From Acidimicrobiales bacterium AG-414-N20 (GTDB taxonomy: Bacteria; Actinomycetota; Acidimicrobiia; Acidimicrobiales; MedAcidi-G1), in contig QCLO01000006.1 in assembly GCA_003214465.1 (NCBI GenBank), forward strand, positions 1 through 64,000: a DNA stretch of 64,000 nt, read 5' to 3'. Under the pieces are notes generated by a model. The model was not told the origin of the DNA. It ran no database searches and saw nothing but the letters and a program-made list of their open reading frames with translations. Both the position numbers and the translations under genes were made by a program. The first letter of the stretch is position 1, and the number at the start of each line of letters is the position of its first letter. Below, piece by piece: positions 37,325 to 46,137 of the stretch.

Positions 37325-38611
37325 TCATGGAACAACTGGCGTTGCATCTCTCCAACGATCTATCCCACCGCCATAAATAACTTCCTTTACTCTTTCTATG
37401 CTTTCTTCAATTTCTCCGAAAGTGTTATAAAGAGGAGCAAAACCAAACCTAACTAAATCTGGTGGACGGACATCTGGGATTGTCGATTGTTCATTAATTA
37501 ATGCTTGTCCTATTGCCAAAGCTGAATCATGAGAAAAAGATAAGTGAGAGCCACGGTTCTTGTGCTTTAGAGGTGATGAAACAGAAAACCCCAAAGGTAA
37601 AAGTTCTTTTTCAGCTTTGAATAAAAATCTTTCGGAAAGAGCAACCGACTTGGAGCGTATGTTTTGGACTCCCGCTTCAATTACCAAATCAATGCCTGGC
37701 TCTATAAGTAAAGTTGACACTAAAGGTGGTGTACCTGTTAAGAACCTGCGATTATCATTTTGTGGTTGAGAATAAGGATCAAATCCAAATGGGTCTTCAC
37801 TTCCATACCAACCTGCTATGGGATTTATCAAATCGTGGCAATTTTCTGAAATATAAATAAAAGCGGGTGATCCTGGTCCACCATTTAAATACTTATATGT
37901 GCATCCAATAGCTAGATCAATTTCATCTTTTCTTAGATCTATTGGAACCACTCCTACCGAGTGCGAGAGATCCCAAAGAACTTTAGATCCTACCTGATGA
38001 GCCTTTTCAGTAACTGTTGATAAATCCCAACAACACCCGGATCGATAGGCGACTTGACTTAGTGACACTAAAGCAACAGTTTCATCAATCGCCTCTAAAA
38101 GCTCTTCAACAGGGGCTTCCAAACCATTGCTTTCTATCACTACTACCTTGTGATCTTTACTGACCATTGATGCAGCTGCCTTCAAAGCCTGAATATCGGA
38201 GGGGAAATTTTGGTCATCTGTAAGAATGATGGAACGTGTTGGATTTGAAAAAAGTACTGAAACTGCGGCTTTAAATAAACAGACAGTTGTTGAGTCAGCT
38301 AATACTACTTCTCCTTGTTTTGCTCCGACCACTGATCCAACCTTGTCTCCGATTCGAACTGTGTCTTCTAACCACTTTTCGTTCCATGAGCGTATTAGAC
38401 GACTACCCCATTGCTCGGAGACTATTTCTTGAGCAAGGTCTTTGGTTTTTTTTGGAAGTCGACCTAAAGAATTTCCATCTAAATAAATTAAGTTTGGATC
38501 TTCGATCACGAACTTTGAGCGGAAGTTCGCTAGTTGATCAGCATTATCTAGTTCATTGGAAGTTGTTTGATTGAATTGTATTTTTTCAGAAGGAGCATCA
38601 AAGTCAGTCAC
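37325..38611 (-). CDS. kynU: Kynureninase
   Basis: The 428-residue PLP enzyme cleaves kynurenine or 3-hydroxykynurenine to anthranilate or 3-hydroxyanthranilate plus alanine. Signature segments are IYLDGNSLGRLPK, WNEKWLEDTVRIGDKVGSVVG, VVLADSTTVCLFKA, LWDLSHSVGVVPIDL and the PLP lysine in GCTYKYLNGGPGSPAFIYI. I chose the GTG at 38611, which follows an AAGGA ribosome-binding site and overlaps the CMD gene by 8 bases; a TTG at 38629 would add six residues. Other kynurenine-pathway genes (dioxygenase, formamidase, monooxygenase) are not in the window. Confidence 0.92.
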   Translation of the reverse strand: MTDFDAPSEKIQFNQTTSNELDNADQLANFRSKFVIEDPNLIYLDGNSLGRLPKKTKDLAQEIVSEQWGSRLIRSWNEKWLEDTVRIGDKVGSVVGAKQGEVVLADSTTVCLFKAAVSVLFSNPTRSIILTDDQNFPSDIQALKAAASMVSKDHKVVVIESNGLEAPVEELLEAIDETVALVSLSQVAYRSGCCWDLSTVTEKAHQVGSKVLWDLSHSVGVVPIDLRKDEIDLAIGCTYKYLNGGPGSPAFIYISENCHDLINPIAGWYGSEDPFGFDPYSQPQNDNRRFLTGTPPLVSTLLIEPGIDLVIEAGVQNIRSKSVALSERFLFKAEKELLPLGFSVSSPLKHKNRGSHLSFSHDSALAIGQALINEQSTIPDVRPPDLVRFGFAPLYNTFGEIEESIERVKEVIYGGGIDRWRDATPVVP

Positions 38612-39272
38612 CAGATTTTTCCTTGTCAATTATTTCTTGCATTCGTCTTTCAGTATGTTCCTGGCTCAAGCTTTGATGATCACCTTCTATCTCTTCTAGA
38701 GGATGATTCTCATCATCATCAAATTCAAGCTGTAATGCTCTAGAAATAATCCCATGCATTCCATATGTAGCAACTATGTATGTAAGTTCAAGAATTTCTT
38801 CATCTGATAAATGTTCTGTAAGTGTCTGAAAAATTTCATCTGTTACTAAGCCATTATTGATTGCTAGACAGTCCGTATATGCAAGAACTGCTCTTTCAAT
38901 TTCATTGAAACACTCAGATTCTTCCCACTTCGGAATCGCTTCGATTTTTTCTTCGCTTATTCCAACGGTTCGGCAAGATTTACAGTGCTGTGAAAAAACA
39001 AAACGGCTCCCAACGTCCCACCCAACACGAGTTTGTCCAAGTTCTCGTAGTTGTGGATCTAATTTTCGCTCTGGCGATCTGTATAAAGCTAAACCTGCAA
39101 CTGCGTGATCGAAAACTTCGGGCACCAAAGCAAACGTGGGCCACCAATCCCCTGGACTTCCAGTATCGGTACCGGGTTCAACTGTTGGGTCTCTGTCTCC
39201 AAATATGAGTTGAAATATAGTTTCAGCTGCCGGGTGTAAATCTGAGCGACTAACCTGTCGGATTCTAGACAT
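38604..39272 (-). CDS. Carboxymuconolactone decarboxylase/AhpD-family protein
   Basis: The 222-residue alpha-helical protein has the CMD/AhpD active-site pattern SQHCKSCRTVGISEEKIEAIP, with a CxxC thiol pair, followed by FNEIERAVLAYTD and LSDEEILELTYIVATYGM. This form is common in actinobacterial degradation clusters, where it may act as a peroxidase or decarboxylase-like enzyme. Its stop overlaps the kynU start, and the VOC gene precedes it by 9 bases, giving a probable five-gene operon from 41817 down to 37325. Confidence 0.85.
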   Translation of the reverse strand: MSRIRQVSRSDLHPAAETIFQLIFGDRDPTVEPGTDTGSPGDWWPTFALVPEVFDHAVAGLALYRSPERKLDPQLRELGQTRVGWDVGSRFVFSQHCKSCRTVGISEEKIEAIPKWEESECFNEIERAVLAYTDCLAINNGLVTDEIFQTLTEHLSDEEILELTYIVATYGMHGIISRALQLEFDDDENHPLEEIEGDHQSLSQEHTERRMQEIIDKEKSGD

Positions 39273-39281
39273 TCGACTTCC

Positions 39282-39851
39282 CTATGTGTCTTTGGGTTCG
39301 GGAAAGAGACTGAATCCTCTGAGCCCTTCTATATCTAAAGGTTTAATGAACGTTGAGTAGTCGGTGTCATCTGTTGAGCTGAGACGTGCTGCTGCGGTTT
39401 CAGGGTCAACCCCAAATTCGCCTGTATCTCTGCAAAACTCAACCATTATTCCATTTGGGTCTATGTAATAAAGCGAGTGACACCATCCGTGATCCACTTC
39501 CATCAAAGGAACAATTTCCTCTGCAGCTAACCGTTCTCGCACCTTTTCAGTTCTTTCTTCATCAGAAGCGAAAGCTAGGTGATTAACCCAAACGGGAAGA
39601 CCATTGCCTATAGACACTTCGGAACTCCAATCAGGATTCTCTCCTACCCCTGAAACCTCAAAAAAAGCTATGCACGAGCCATCTCCAGTATCGAAAAACA
39701 AATGACGGAAGAATCCATCTGGAGCATTTTTTACCTCAGTGTGAACTAAAGGCATTCCTAATAAATCTTCATAAAAATGCCGGGTTTCTTCACTGTTTCT
39801 GCACGCGTAAACGACGTGGTGGAATCCTTTATTTCTGGTTTTTTTTGTCAT
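39282..39851 (-). CDS. VOC-family (glyoxalase/extradiol dioxygenase-fold) protein
   Basis: The 189-residue protein carries one visible VOC module. GFHHVVYACRNSEETRHFYEDLLGMPL supplies the first metal His, WVNHLAFASDE a second and LYYIDPNGIMVEFCRD the Glu. Those are the usual ligands of a mononuclear metal site in glyoxalases and type I extradiol dioxygenases. A dioxygenase role would fit the kynurenine-type neighbours, but isomerase or hydrolase functions are equally possible. Confidence 0.85.
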   Translation of the reverse strand: MTKKTRNKGFHHVVYACRNSEETRHFYEDLLGMPLVHTEVKNAPDGFFRHLFFDTGDGSCIAFFEVSGVGENPDWSSEVSIGNGLPVWVNHLAFASDEERTEKVRERLAAEEIVPLMEVDHGWCHSLYYIDPNGIMVEFCRDTGEFGVDPETAAARLSSTDDTDYSTFIKPLDIEGLRGFSLFPEPKDT

Positions 39852-39856
39852 TTAAA

Positions 39857-40600
39857 TCACTGCAATCCTTTTGCAGCTCCACCGTCAACGGGGATTGCTG
39901 CACCTGTTATGAATTTCGCTTGCTCTGAGCACAAAAAAGCTACGACTTCACCAAAATCGTCAGGGTCGCCTAGTTTTCCTGTTGGAACATTTCCTGCTAC
40001 ACCTTTTAAATCTTCATAAAGTTCAGTGAGCCTTTCAGTCGCGTGGAGTCCCGGTTGGATTGAATTTACTGTCACACCAGCCCCCGCTACTTCGGTTGCT
40101 GTCGTTTTCAAAAAGCTTGTTAACCCAGATCTAGCCGTATTTGACAGGATCAACTGAGCCATTGGTTCCCTCACCGCAATTGAAGTAATGGCCACTACCC
40201 GACCCCAGCCTTGATGGGTCATTTCTGGTATTAACCCCTTACACATTTCGACGGTCGACAAAAGATTCAATTGCAGAGCTTCTGAAAAGTCTTCAGTTTC
40301 AGTAGTTTCAAAATTTCCAGGTGGTGGGCCACCAGCATTTGCCACAAGAATATCTACGCAACCAAATGTTTCTTTTACTTCTTTTAACATGGTTTGGATT
40401 GAAGAAGGATCTGACAAATCAGAAGCAATGGTATGGCAATCATTCGATAGTTCTTGAGCAGCAATCGACAATCGGTCCGTTGATCGTGATACCAAACAAA
40501 CTTTTACCCCCGCGTTAGACAAGGCTCTAGCACTAGACAGACCCAGACCTCTTGAAGCACCGGTAACTAAAGCTGTCCGCCCGGAAATGCCTAAATCCAT
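39857..40600 (-). CDS. SDR-family oxidoreductase
   Basis: The 247-residue classical SDR has VTGASRGLGLSSARALSNAG, ILVANAGGPPPGNF and the ending FITGAAIPVDGGAAKG. In place of the usual YxxxK, the motif region reads ILSNTARSGLTSFLKT: the Tyr is replaced by Asn and the Lys by Arg. The preceding Ser of AITSIAVREP is present. The PPGNF and SNTAR forms are typical of a 3-oxoacyl-reductase-like branch with an altered catalytic set. Two bases separate its start from the upstream acyl-CoA dehydrogenase gene. Confidence 0.85.
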   Translation of the reverse strand: MDLGISGRTALVTGASRGLGLSSARALSNAGVKVCLVSRSTDRLSIAAQELSNDCHTIASDLSDPSSIQTMLKEVKETFGCVDILVANAGGPPPGNFETTETEDFSEALQLNLLSTVEMCKGLIPEMTHQGWGRVVAITSIAVREPMAQLILSNTARSGLTSFLKTTATEVAGAGVTVNSIQPGLHATERLTELYEDLKGVAGNVPTGKLGDPDDFGEVVAFLCSEQAKFITGAAIPVDGGAAKGLQ

Positions 40601-40602
40601 TA

Positions 40603-41817
40603 CTACTCGATTCTCAAACCTGATATTGCCCTGCTAATAACCAGTTGTTGGATTTGTTCTGTTCCTTCGAAAATATCGTGGATTTTTGCGTCTCTGTGCC
40701 AACGTTCCACTGGGTATTCTCTTACATATCCATACCCGCCAAGAATCTGTATCGCTCTTTCAGTAACCCACGTAGCAACTCTTCCAGCCTTCAACTTAGC
40801 CATTGAACCTTCAGCATTCTTAAAACCTTGTTGAGTTCCCAACCACGCAGCGCGCCAAGTAAGCATCCGAGCTGCTTCTATCTCAACAGCCATATCAGCA
40901 AGCATGAAAGAAATACCTTGATTCATGATTATTGGCTTACCAAATGCTTCTCTTTCCTTAGCGTATTCAAGTGCATACTCATATGCGGCCCTAGCTACGC
41001 CTATTGCTTGGGCTGCTACCGCAGGGCGGGTAGCTTCAAAAGTTTGCATTGCGGCTTGAGCGTTTCCAGATTTACCTTCTTTTACACGTGCGATTCTCTC
41101 GTCAAGTTTCTCTTTGGTCCCAAGTAGACAAGAACCCGGTATCCGGACATCTTCTAGTACGACCTCTGCTGTGTGGCTTGCTTTAATTCCATGTTTTTTG
41201 TACTTCTGTCCTTGGCTTAAACCAGGTGTATTAGGAGGCACGATAAAAGATGCATGGCCTCTAGATTTAAGTTCAGGTTCTACTACAGCGACCACTACGT
41301 GAATGTCGGCTAGACCTCCATTAGTAATCCAAGCTTTCGTACCATTTAGAACCCATTCGTCTGTTGCTTCGTCGTAAACAGCTCTAGTTCGGTAACCACC
41401 TACGTCAGACCCAGCGTCAGGTTCACTAGCACAAAAAGCCCCAATTTTAAGATCCCCAGCTTCCCCGTAGCACTGTGGCACCCATTCCAATACTTGTTCC
41501 TGCGTGCCAGATGCCAAAATTCCAGCCGCTGCTAATCCAGATCCCATTATCGCCATTCCGATGCCTGCATCACCCCAAAATAATTCTTCGATAGCTACCG
41601 GAAGAGTTAGACCTGTTTTATCTCCCATCATTCCATTCGCTAAGAACTCCCAAGAGTAGATTCCAACCTCTGCTGCTTGCTCAACCACAGGAAATGGAAA
41701 TTCTTCTTTTTCATCCCATTCTTCAGCAGCAGGTCTAATCACATCTTCAGAAAACTGATGAACCCAATCTTGTAGTTGTAATTGCTCTTCGTTCAACTCC
41801 ATTGAGAAGTCGCCCAT
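40603..41817 (-). CDS. Acyl-CoA dehydrogenase
   Basis: This 404-residue FAD-dependent acyl-CoA dehydrogenase has CASEPDAGSDVGGYRTRAV, WVLNGTKAWITNGG, EREAFGKPIIMNQGISFMLADMA, ILGGYGYVREYPVERWHRDAKIHDIFEGTEQIQQLVISRAI. The acid at the FEGTEQ position is the usual catalytic Glu for short- and medium-chain members. A clear GGAGG lies just before the ATG at 41817. It is the first gene of the minus-strand operon down to kynU. Confidence 0.92.
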   Translation of the reverse strand: MGDFSMELNEEQLQLQDWVHQFSEDVIRPAAEEWDEKEEFPFPVVEQAAEVGIYSWEFLANGMMGDKTGLTLPVAIEELFWGDAGIGMAIMGSGLAAAGILASGTQEQVLEWVPQCYGEAGDLKIGAFCASEPDAGSDVGGYRTRAVYDEATDEWVLNGTKAWITNGGLADIHVVVAVVEPELKSRGHASFIVPPNTPGLSQGQKYKKHGIKASHTAEVVLEDVRIPGSCLLGTKEKLDERIARVKEGKSGNAQAAMQTFEATRPAVAAQAIGVARAAYEYALEYAKEREAFGKPIIMNQGISFMLADMAVEIEAARMLTWRAAWLGTQQGFKNAEGSMAKLKAGRVATWVTERAIQILGGYGYVREYPVERWHRDAKIHDIFEGTEQIQQLVISRAISGLRIE

Positions 41818-41925
41818 TGATTACCTCCAAATTAAATTTCTTCAGTTTGACAATACCCGCACAACTCAAAGAGCAAACAATTCCGCTCGGTTAATCGATA
41901 AGCGCAGATAGTCTCAAATTGATAT

Positions 41926-44532
41926 ATGACAAGTAAAAATAACCCTTCAAAAATGCCAACTAAGCCATCTTTAGATGGAATTGAAGAAATCTGGTGCAAT
42001 CAATGGGAAAAAAACGGAATCTATAGTTTTGACCGCAATAAAACTAGAGAAGAAATCTTTTCTATAGATACGCCGCCCCCCACAGTTTCAGGTTCTTTAC
42101 ACGTGGGACATGTTTTTTCTTACACACATACTGATGCAATAGCGCGCTATCAACGAATGGCTGGGAAAGAAGTCTTTTACCCCATGGGTTGGGATGATAA
42201 TGGCCTTCCAACTGAAAGAAGAGTTCAAAATTTTTTTGGAGTGAGATGCGACCCTTCACTTCCTTATGATCCAGACTTTGAAACACCAGCAGACGCTGGC
42301 AACCCAAAAAAAATTAAAGAACGCGGCGAATTCGACATAAGTAGACGCAATTTTATTGACCTCTGCCATATTCTTACTGCCGAGGATGAAAAGGCATTTG
42401 AGGCTCTATGGCGGCGTCTTGGATTGTCAGTTGATTGGAGTCTCACCTACGCAACTATTGATGAAAAATGTCAACGTGTAGCTCAACGCGCTTTCCTTCG
42501 AAATCTGAATAGAGGCGAGGCATATCAGACCGAGGCTCCGTCACTCTGGGATGTAACTTTCCGAACTGCTGTAGCTCAAGCTGAGCTTGAGGACAGGGAA
42601 AGGCCAGGGGCTTACCATACGCTTACCTTCCATACGGAAAGTGATGAAGACTTACATATTGCAACAACTAGACCGGAGCTATTGCCTGCTTGTGTAGCTT
42701 TGGTCGCTCATCCAGATGATTCAAGATATAAAAATCTTTTTGGGACAACTGTGACTACACCCGTTTTTGGTGTCGAGGTCCCTGTTTGTAAACATCAACT
42801 TGCGGATCCTGAAAAAGGAACTGGAATAGCTATGATATGCACCTTTGGTGATACCACTGATGTGACTTGGTGGAGGGAATTAGACTTACCAGTTCGAGCA
42901 ATAATAAACCGAAATGGAAGAATTATAAACGAGCCTCCATCAGGCATTTCGAATGAAACTGGCATTAATGCATTTAAACGCCTATCTGGGAAAACAATTT
43001 TCTCTGCGCAAGAAGAAATGGTACTGATGCTTCGTGAGACAGGTGAACTGGTTGGAGAACCAGAACCAATTACACATCCAGTGAAATTTTTCGAAAAAGG
43101 TGACAAACCTCTAGAAATCGTCACTTCTCGTCAGTGGTATATAAAAAATGGGGGCCGCGATGAGAAACTAGCAAGTGCACTGATTGATAGAGGCAATGAA
43201 ATGAACTGGTATCCGAGTTATATGCAAGCTCGTTACACCAACTGGATTGAAGGACTTAATGGTGACTGGCTAATAAGCAGACAGCGTTTTTTTGGTGTGT
43301 CTATACCACTTTGGTATCCGATTAACGAAAATGGTGAAACTATTTGGGATGAACCGATAGTCCCCCAGGAAGATTCTCTTCCTGTAGATCCGACTTCACA
43401 GGTACCAGTTGGATTTTCAGAGGATCAGAGAGGGAAGCCAAATGGTTTCATCGGCGATCCCGATGTTATGGACACTTGGGCAACTTCATCCCTTACGCCG
43501 CAAATTGCTTGTGGATGGGAAGAAGATCAAGATCTATTCGAACGCACTTACCCAATGGATATGCGCCCGCAAGCACACGACATAATACGAACTTGGCTTT
43601 TTTCAACTGTTGTGAGATCACATTTTGAATCTGATTCTTCTCCATGGTTGAATTGTGCTTTAAGTGGCTGGGTTCTGGATCCTGATCGAAAGAAAATGTC
43701 AAAATCTAAAGGCAACGTAGTTACCCCAATCGACTTATTGGAAGAATACGGATCAGATGCTATTCGTTACTGGGCGGCTAACGGAAGGCCTGGAACTGAT
43801 ACGACATTTGACGATGGTCAGATGAAAATTGGCAGGAAACTAGCAATAAAAATACTTAATGCAAGCCGATTTGTTTTAAGTTTCAGTGATGCAAAAAGCG
43901 ATTCACTTGAGATAGATAAAAGTCTTATAAACAATCCTTTAGACCTTTCAATGCTCGCAAGTCTGGATGGATTAGTAGATGAAACGACTGCTGCTTTTAA
44001 CACCTTTGATTATGCACGGGCATTAGAAAAAACTGAATCATGGTTCTGGGATTTTACAGATAACCATTTGGAGCTTGTTAAGGTTCGCGCTTATGGAGAA
44101 GAGAGTTCAAACGCAACATCAGCTCAATACGCATTATTTTTAGCGCTACAAACTCTACTGAAACTTTTTGCACCTTTTCTTCCTTTTGTCACCGAAGAGG
44201 TCTGGTCATGGTGGAGAGACGGCTCAATACATCAGCAAAATTGGCCCTCAACTAAAGATCTACCTGAAACTTCTGGATCTATCGGAGATCAAGAAATTGC
44301 CCTTGTAGCTGCGCAAACAATAGCTGAAATCCGCAAGAAGAAAACTGAAGCAAAATCTTCACTGGCGACACCAGTGGCGAGTTGCACTGTTATTGACACT
44401 TCTGAGCGACTCGACCTTCTTCGTCTGGCCTTAGACGATGTGTCTGCTGCGGCAAAAGCCGAAAACATGAATCTTGTTGTAGGAGAAAAATTTGAGGTTG
44501 AAGTTTTACTTGCAGAAGTAGAAAATAATTGA
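41926..44532 (+). CDS. valS: Valine--tRNA ligase
   Basis: The 868-residue class Ia synthetase carries the HIGH motif as HVGH (59-62, in PPPTVSGSLHVGH), a CP1 editing domain with THTESD-like and TTRPELLPACVALVAHPDD segments, the KMSKS motif at 590-594 and an anticodon-binding helical domain ending LVVGEKFEVEVLLAEVE. The motif context FYPMGWDDNGLPTERRVQN is that of the actinobacterial/archaeal-like branch. A TTGACA (-35-like) lies about 78 bases before the ATG; I saw no T-box leader. The enoyl-CoA hydratase gene follows 1 base later. Confidence 0.97.
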   Translation: MTSKNNPSKMPTKPSLDGIEEIWCNQWEKNGIYSFDRNKTREEIFSIDTPPPTVSGSLHVGHVFSYTHTDAIARYQRMAGKEVFYPMGWDDNGLPTERRVQNFFGVRCDPSLPYDPDFETPADAGNPKKIKERGEFDISRRNFIDLCHILTAEDEKAFEALWRRLGLSVDWSLTYATIDEKCQRVAQRAFLRNLNRGEAYQTEAPSLWDVTFRTAVAQAELEDRERPGAYHTLTFHTESDEDLHIATTRPELLPACVALVAHPDDSRYKNLFGTTVTTPVFGVEVPVCKHQLADPEKGTGIAMICTFGDTTDVTWWRELDLPVRAIINRNGRIINEPPSGISNETGINAFKRLSGKTIFSAQEEMVLMLRETGELVGEPEPITHPVKFFEKGDKPLEIVTSRQWYIKNGGRDEKLASALIDRGNEMNWYPSYMQARYTNWIEGLNGDWLISRQRFFGVSIPLWYPINENGETIWDEPIVPQEDSLPVDPTSQVPVGFSEDQRGKPNGFIGDPDVMDTWATSSLTPQIACGWEEDQDLFERTYPMDMRPQAHDIIRTWLFSTVVRSHFESDSSPWLNCALSGWVLDPDRKKMSKSKGNVVTPIDLLEEYGSDAIRYWAANGRPGTDTTFDDGQMKIGRKLAIKILNASRFVLSFSDAKSDSLEIDKSLINNPLDLSMLASLDGLVDETTAAFNTFDYARALEKTESWFWDFTDNHLELVKVRAYGEESSNATSAQYALFLALQTLLKLFAPFLPFVTEEVWSWWRDGSIHQQNWPSTKDLPETSGSIGDQEIALVAAQTIAEIRKKKTEAKSSLATPVASCTVIDTSERLDLLRLALDDVSAAAKAENMNLVVGEKFEVEVLLAEVENN

Positions 44533-44533
44533 A

Positions 44534-45340
44534 ATGACAGCTGAGCCAAGTTTTGAGTATTTAGTTGTTTCTTGCGATGGGAAAACAGCCCAGATGCAGC
44601 TGAATAGACCTGAACGTCTGAACGCCTTGTCGACTGCTGTTATGGAAGAAATAATTGAGGCCGCTGATTGGTTTGACAAACAGCCTGATTTACGTGTCGT
44701 AGTAGTTAGCGGAGCGGGTAGATCATTCTGCGCTGGCTTTGATACTGATGCTTTCGGAACCAACAACCAAAGTACATCGGGAAAAGTGGGCGGTAGAAGA
44801 CCTGCTGACTTAGGTCGACTCATGGCTGACTCAATCGAGGGAATGGCTCCCATAGCGGTAGCACGTCTTCATGGTCATGTTGTAGGTGGTGGCCTCGTGC
44901 TGGCTGCAGCTTGTGACCTTAGGATTGCTTCCATTGAAACAAGTTTTTCCATTCCAGAAGTCGATCTAGGTATTCCTTTAGCTTGGGGAGGGATTCCCAG
45001 ACTCGTGAGAGAGATAGGACCTGCTTTGACAAAAGAGCTGGTTATGACTTGTAGGCCATTTGATGCTGAAGAAGCTTCCGAAATAGGTTTTATAAATAGA
45101 GTGATAAATATTGATGAAATTGACTCTGCGATAAATGACCTAGTCTCAGCCATTGCGGGTAAATCTAGGATCGCTACTCTTTCAACGAAAGCTCACGTAA
45201 ATGCAGTTACCTCTCAGATGGTTGGGACTATGAGGTCTTGGTCTGATGCGGATGGTTTAGAAGTAGCAATGGCTGATCCAGAATCGCAAAAAGCGCAAGA
45301 ATCCTACTTGTCTCAAATTAAGAAAAAAAACAATAATTAA
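44534..45340 (+). CDS. Enoyl-CoA hydratase/isomerase
   Basis: The 268-residue crotonase-fold enzyme has MQLNRPERLNALSTAVMEE, VVSGAGRSFCAGFDTDAFG (oxyanion hole 1), ARLHGHVVGGGLVLAAACDLRIA (oxyanion hole 2) and FSIPEVDLGIPLAWGGIPRLVREIG. The usual catalytic Glu positions read Val-Asp-Leu-Gly-Ile, which does not settle whether it is a hydratase, isomerase or thioesterase-like member. The ATG starts 1 base after the valS stop. Confidence 0.88.
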   Translation: MTAEPSFEYLVVSCDGKTAQMQLNRPERLNALSTAVMEEIIEAADWFDKQPDLRVVVVSGAGRSFCAGFDTDAFGTNNQSTSGKVGGRRPADLGRLMADSIEGMAPIAVARLHGHVVGGGLVLAAACDLRIASIETSFSIPEVDLGIPLAWGGIPRLVREIGPALTKELVMTCRPFDAEEASEIGFINRVINIDEIDSAINDLVSAIAGKSRIATLSTKAHVNAVTSQMVGTMRSWSDADGLEVAMADPESQKAQESYLSQIKKKNNN

Positions 45341-45352
45341 AATACCACTCGT

Positions 45353-45676
45353 TTACGCGGGTCTGTGCAAAACGCCATCTGTAACTGCAACTTTTATAGA
45401 ATCTTTTTCTTGATCTTGGACTTGGCAAATTCCATCGATAATCATGCTGAATCCACCATGCGAATTAGGGGGGAAAAGGAAACTAACTGAACTTGAGTGG
45501 GTCAAGTTCTTTATGGTCCCTTTTCCAGGGGAGCAAATAATAAAATCTTCCTCCAAAGTAATTATTGAATGAACAATTTTTGCTTTTCCCTCTTTAGTCA
45601 TTGTTACTACATAAGCAGAATTTCCATATTCTTCAAGACGTTTACCTATATCTTCAATTGCGACTTTAATGCTCAT
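45353..45676 (-). CDS. Small pyridoxamine-5'-phosphate-oxidase-like (split-barrel) protein
   Basis: The 107-residue protein from ATG 45676 has the split-barrel pattern of F420/FMN-binding PNPOx-like proteins (YVVTMTKEGKAKIVHSIITLEEDFIICSPGKGTIKNLTHSSSVSFLFPP...DGICQV). A longer version starting at a TTG at 45724 has an unlikely N-terminus. Function and cofactor are not clear. It is divergent from the mod regulator gene, and its 3' end converges on the enoyl-CoA hydratase gene. Confidence 0.65.
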   Translation of the reverse strand: MSIKVAIEDIGKRLEEYGNSAYVVTMTKEGKAKIVHSIITLEEDFIICSPGKGTIKNLTHSSSVSFLFPPNSHGGFSMIIDGICQVQDQEKDSIKVAVTDGVLHRPA

Positions 45677-45695
45677 AGTAAAATCATAATTTATA

Positions 45696-45736
45696 TTTTT
45701 AAGTAATAAAAGTTGTATTTGCAAGGTTTTTAAGTA
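45696..45736. promoter_or_regulatory. Direct repeat TTTTTAAGTA x2 upstream of the mod regulator
   Basis: TTTTTAAGTA occurs at 45696-45705 and again at 45727-45736, 31 bases (about three helical turns) apart, in the divergent gap before the MerR-HTH/Mop gene. It may be a binding site for that regulator or for RNA polymerase; in such AT-rich DNA chance is also possible. Confidence 0.35.
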
Positions 45737-45747
45737 TTTTTTATAGC

Positions 45748-46137
45748 ATGAACAAGTTTAGAATCGGTGAAGCAGCTCAACTACTTGGTGTCAGCTCAGA
45801 CACTGTCAGAAGATGGGCGGATTCCGGACGTCTTTCAATCGAACGAACTGACGGTGGACACAGACTCATAAACGGAGTTGAACTTGCAAAACTTGCTCAA
45901 GAAATTTCAGATTCAAGTGAACAAGAAGGAGCTACCCTTTCAGCTCGAAATCGTTTCACCGGTTTAGTTACCCGTGTCGTAGCCGACGGAGTTATGGCCC
46001 AAGTCGAACTTCAAGCTGGACCGTATCGAGTTGTCTCCCTAATATCTGCTGAAGCAGCTAGAGAACTTGGATTAGAACCAGGAGCTTTAGCAGTAGCTGC
46101 GATAAAGGCAACAAATGTGGTTATCGAACGCCCGTAA
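45748..46137 (+). CDS. MerR-type HTH plus Mop/TOBE molybdate-responsive regulator
   Basis: The 129-residue protein has an N-terminal excisionase/MerR-like helix-turn-helix (FRIGEAAQLLGVSSDTVRRWADSGRLSIERTDGGHRLI) and a C-terminal Mop/TOBE domain (LSARNRFTGLVTRVVADGVMAQVELQAGPYRVVSLISAEAARELGLEPGALAVAAIKATNVVIE) that binds molybdate or tungstate. It differs from E. coli ModE, which has a LysR-type HTH and two Mop domains. It is directly followed by modA with a 23-base overlap, so it almost certainly controls molybdate uptake. Confidence 0.9.
   Translation: MNKFRIGEAAQLLGVSSDTVRRWADSGRLSIERTDGGHRLINGVELAKLAQEISDSSEQEGATLSARNRFTGLVTRVVADGVMAQVELQAGPYRVVSLISAEAARELGLEPGALAVAAIKATNVVIERP

Noticed and set aside
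41818-41925. T-box leader for valS
   Set aside because: The gap is only about 108 bases and no T-box sequence or specifier hairpin was recognised.
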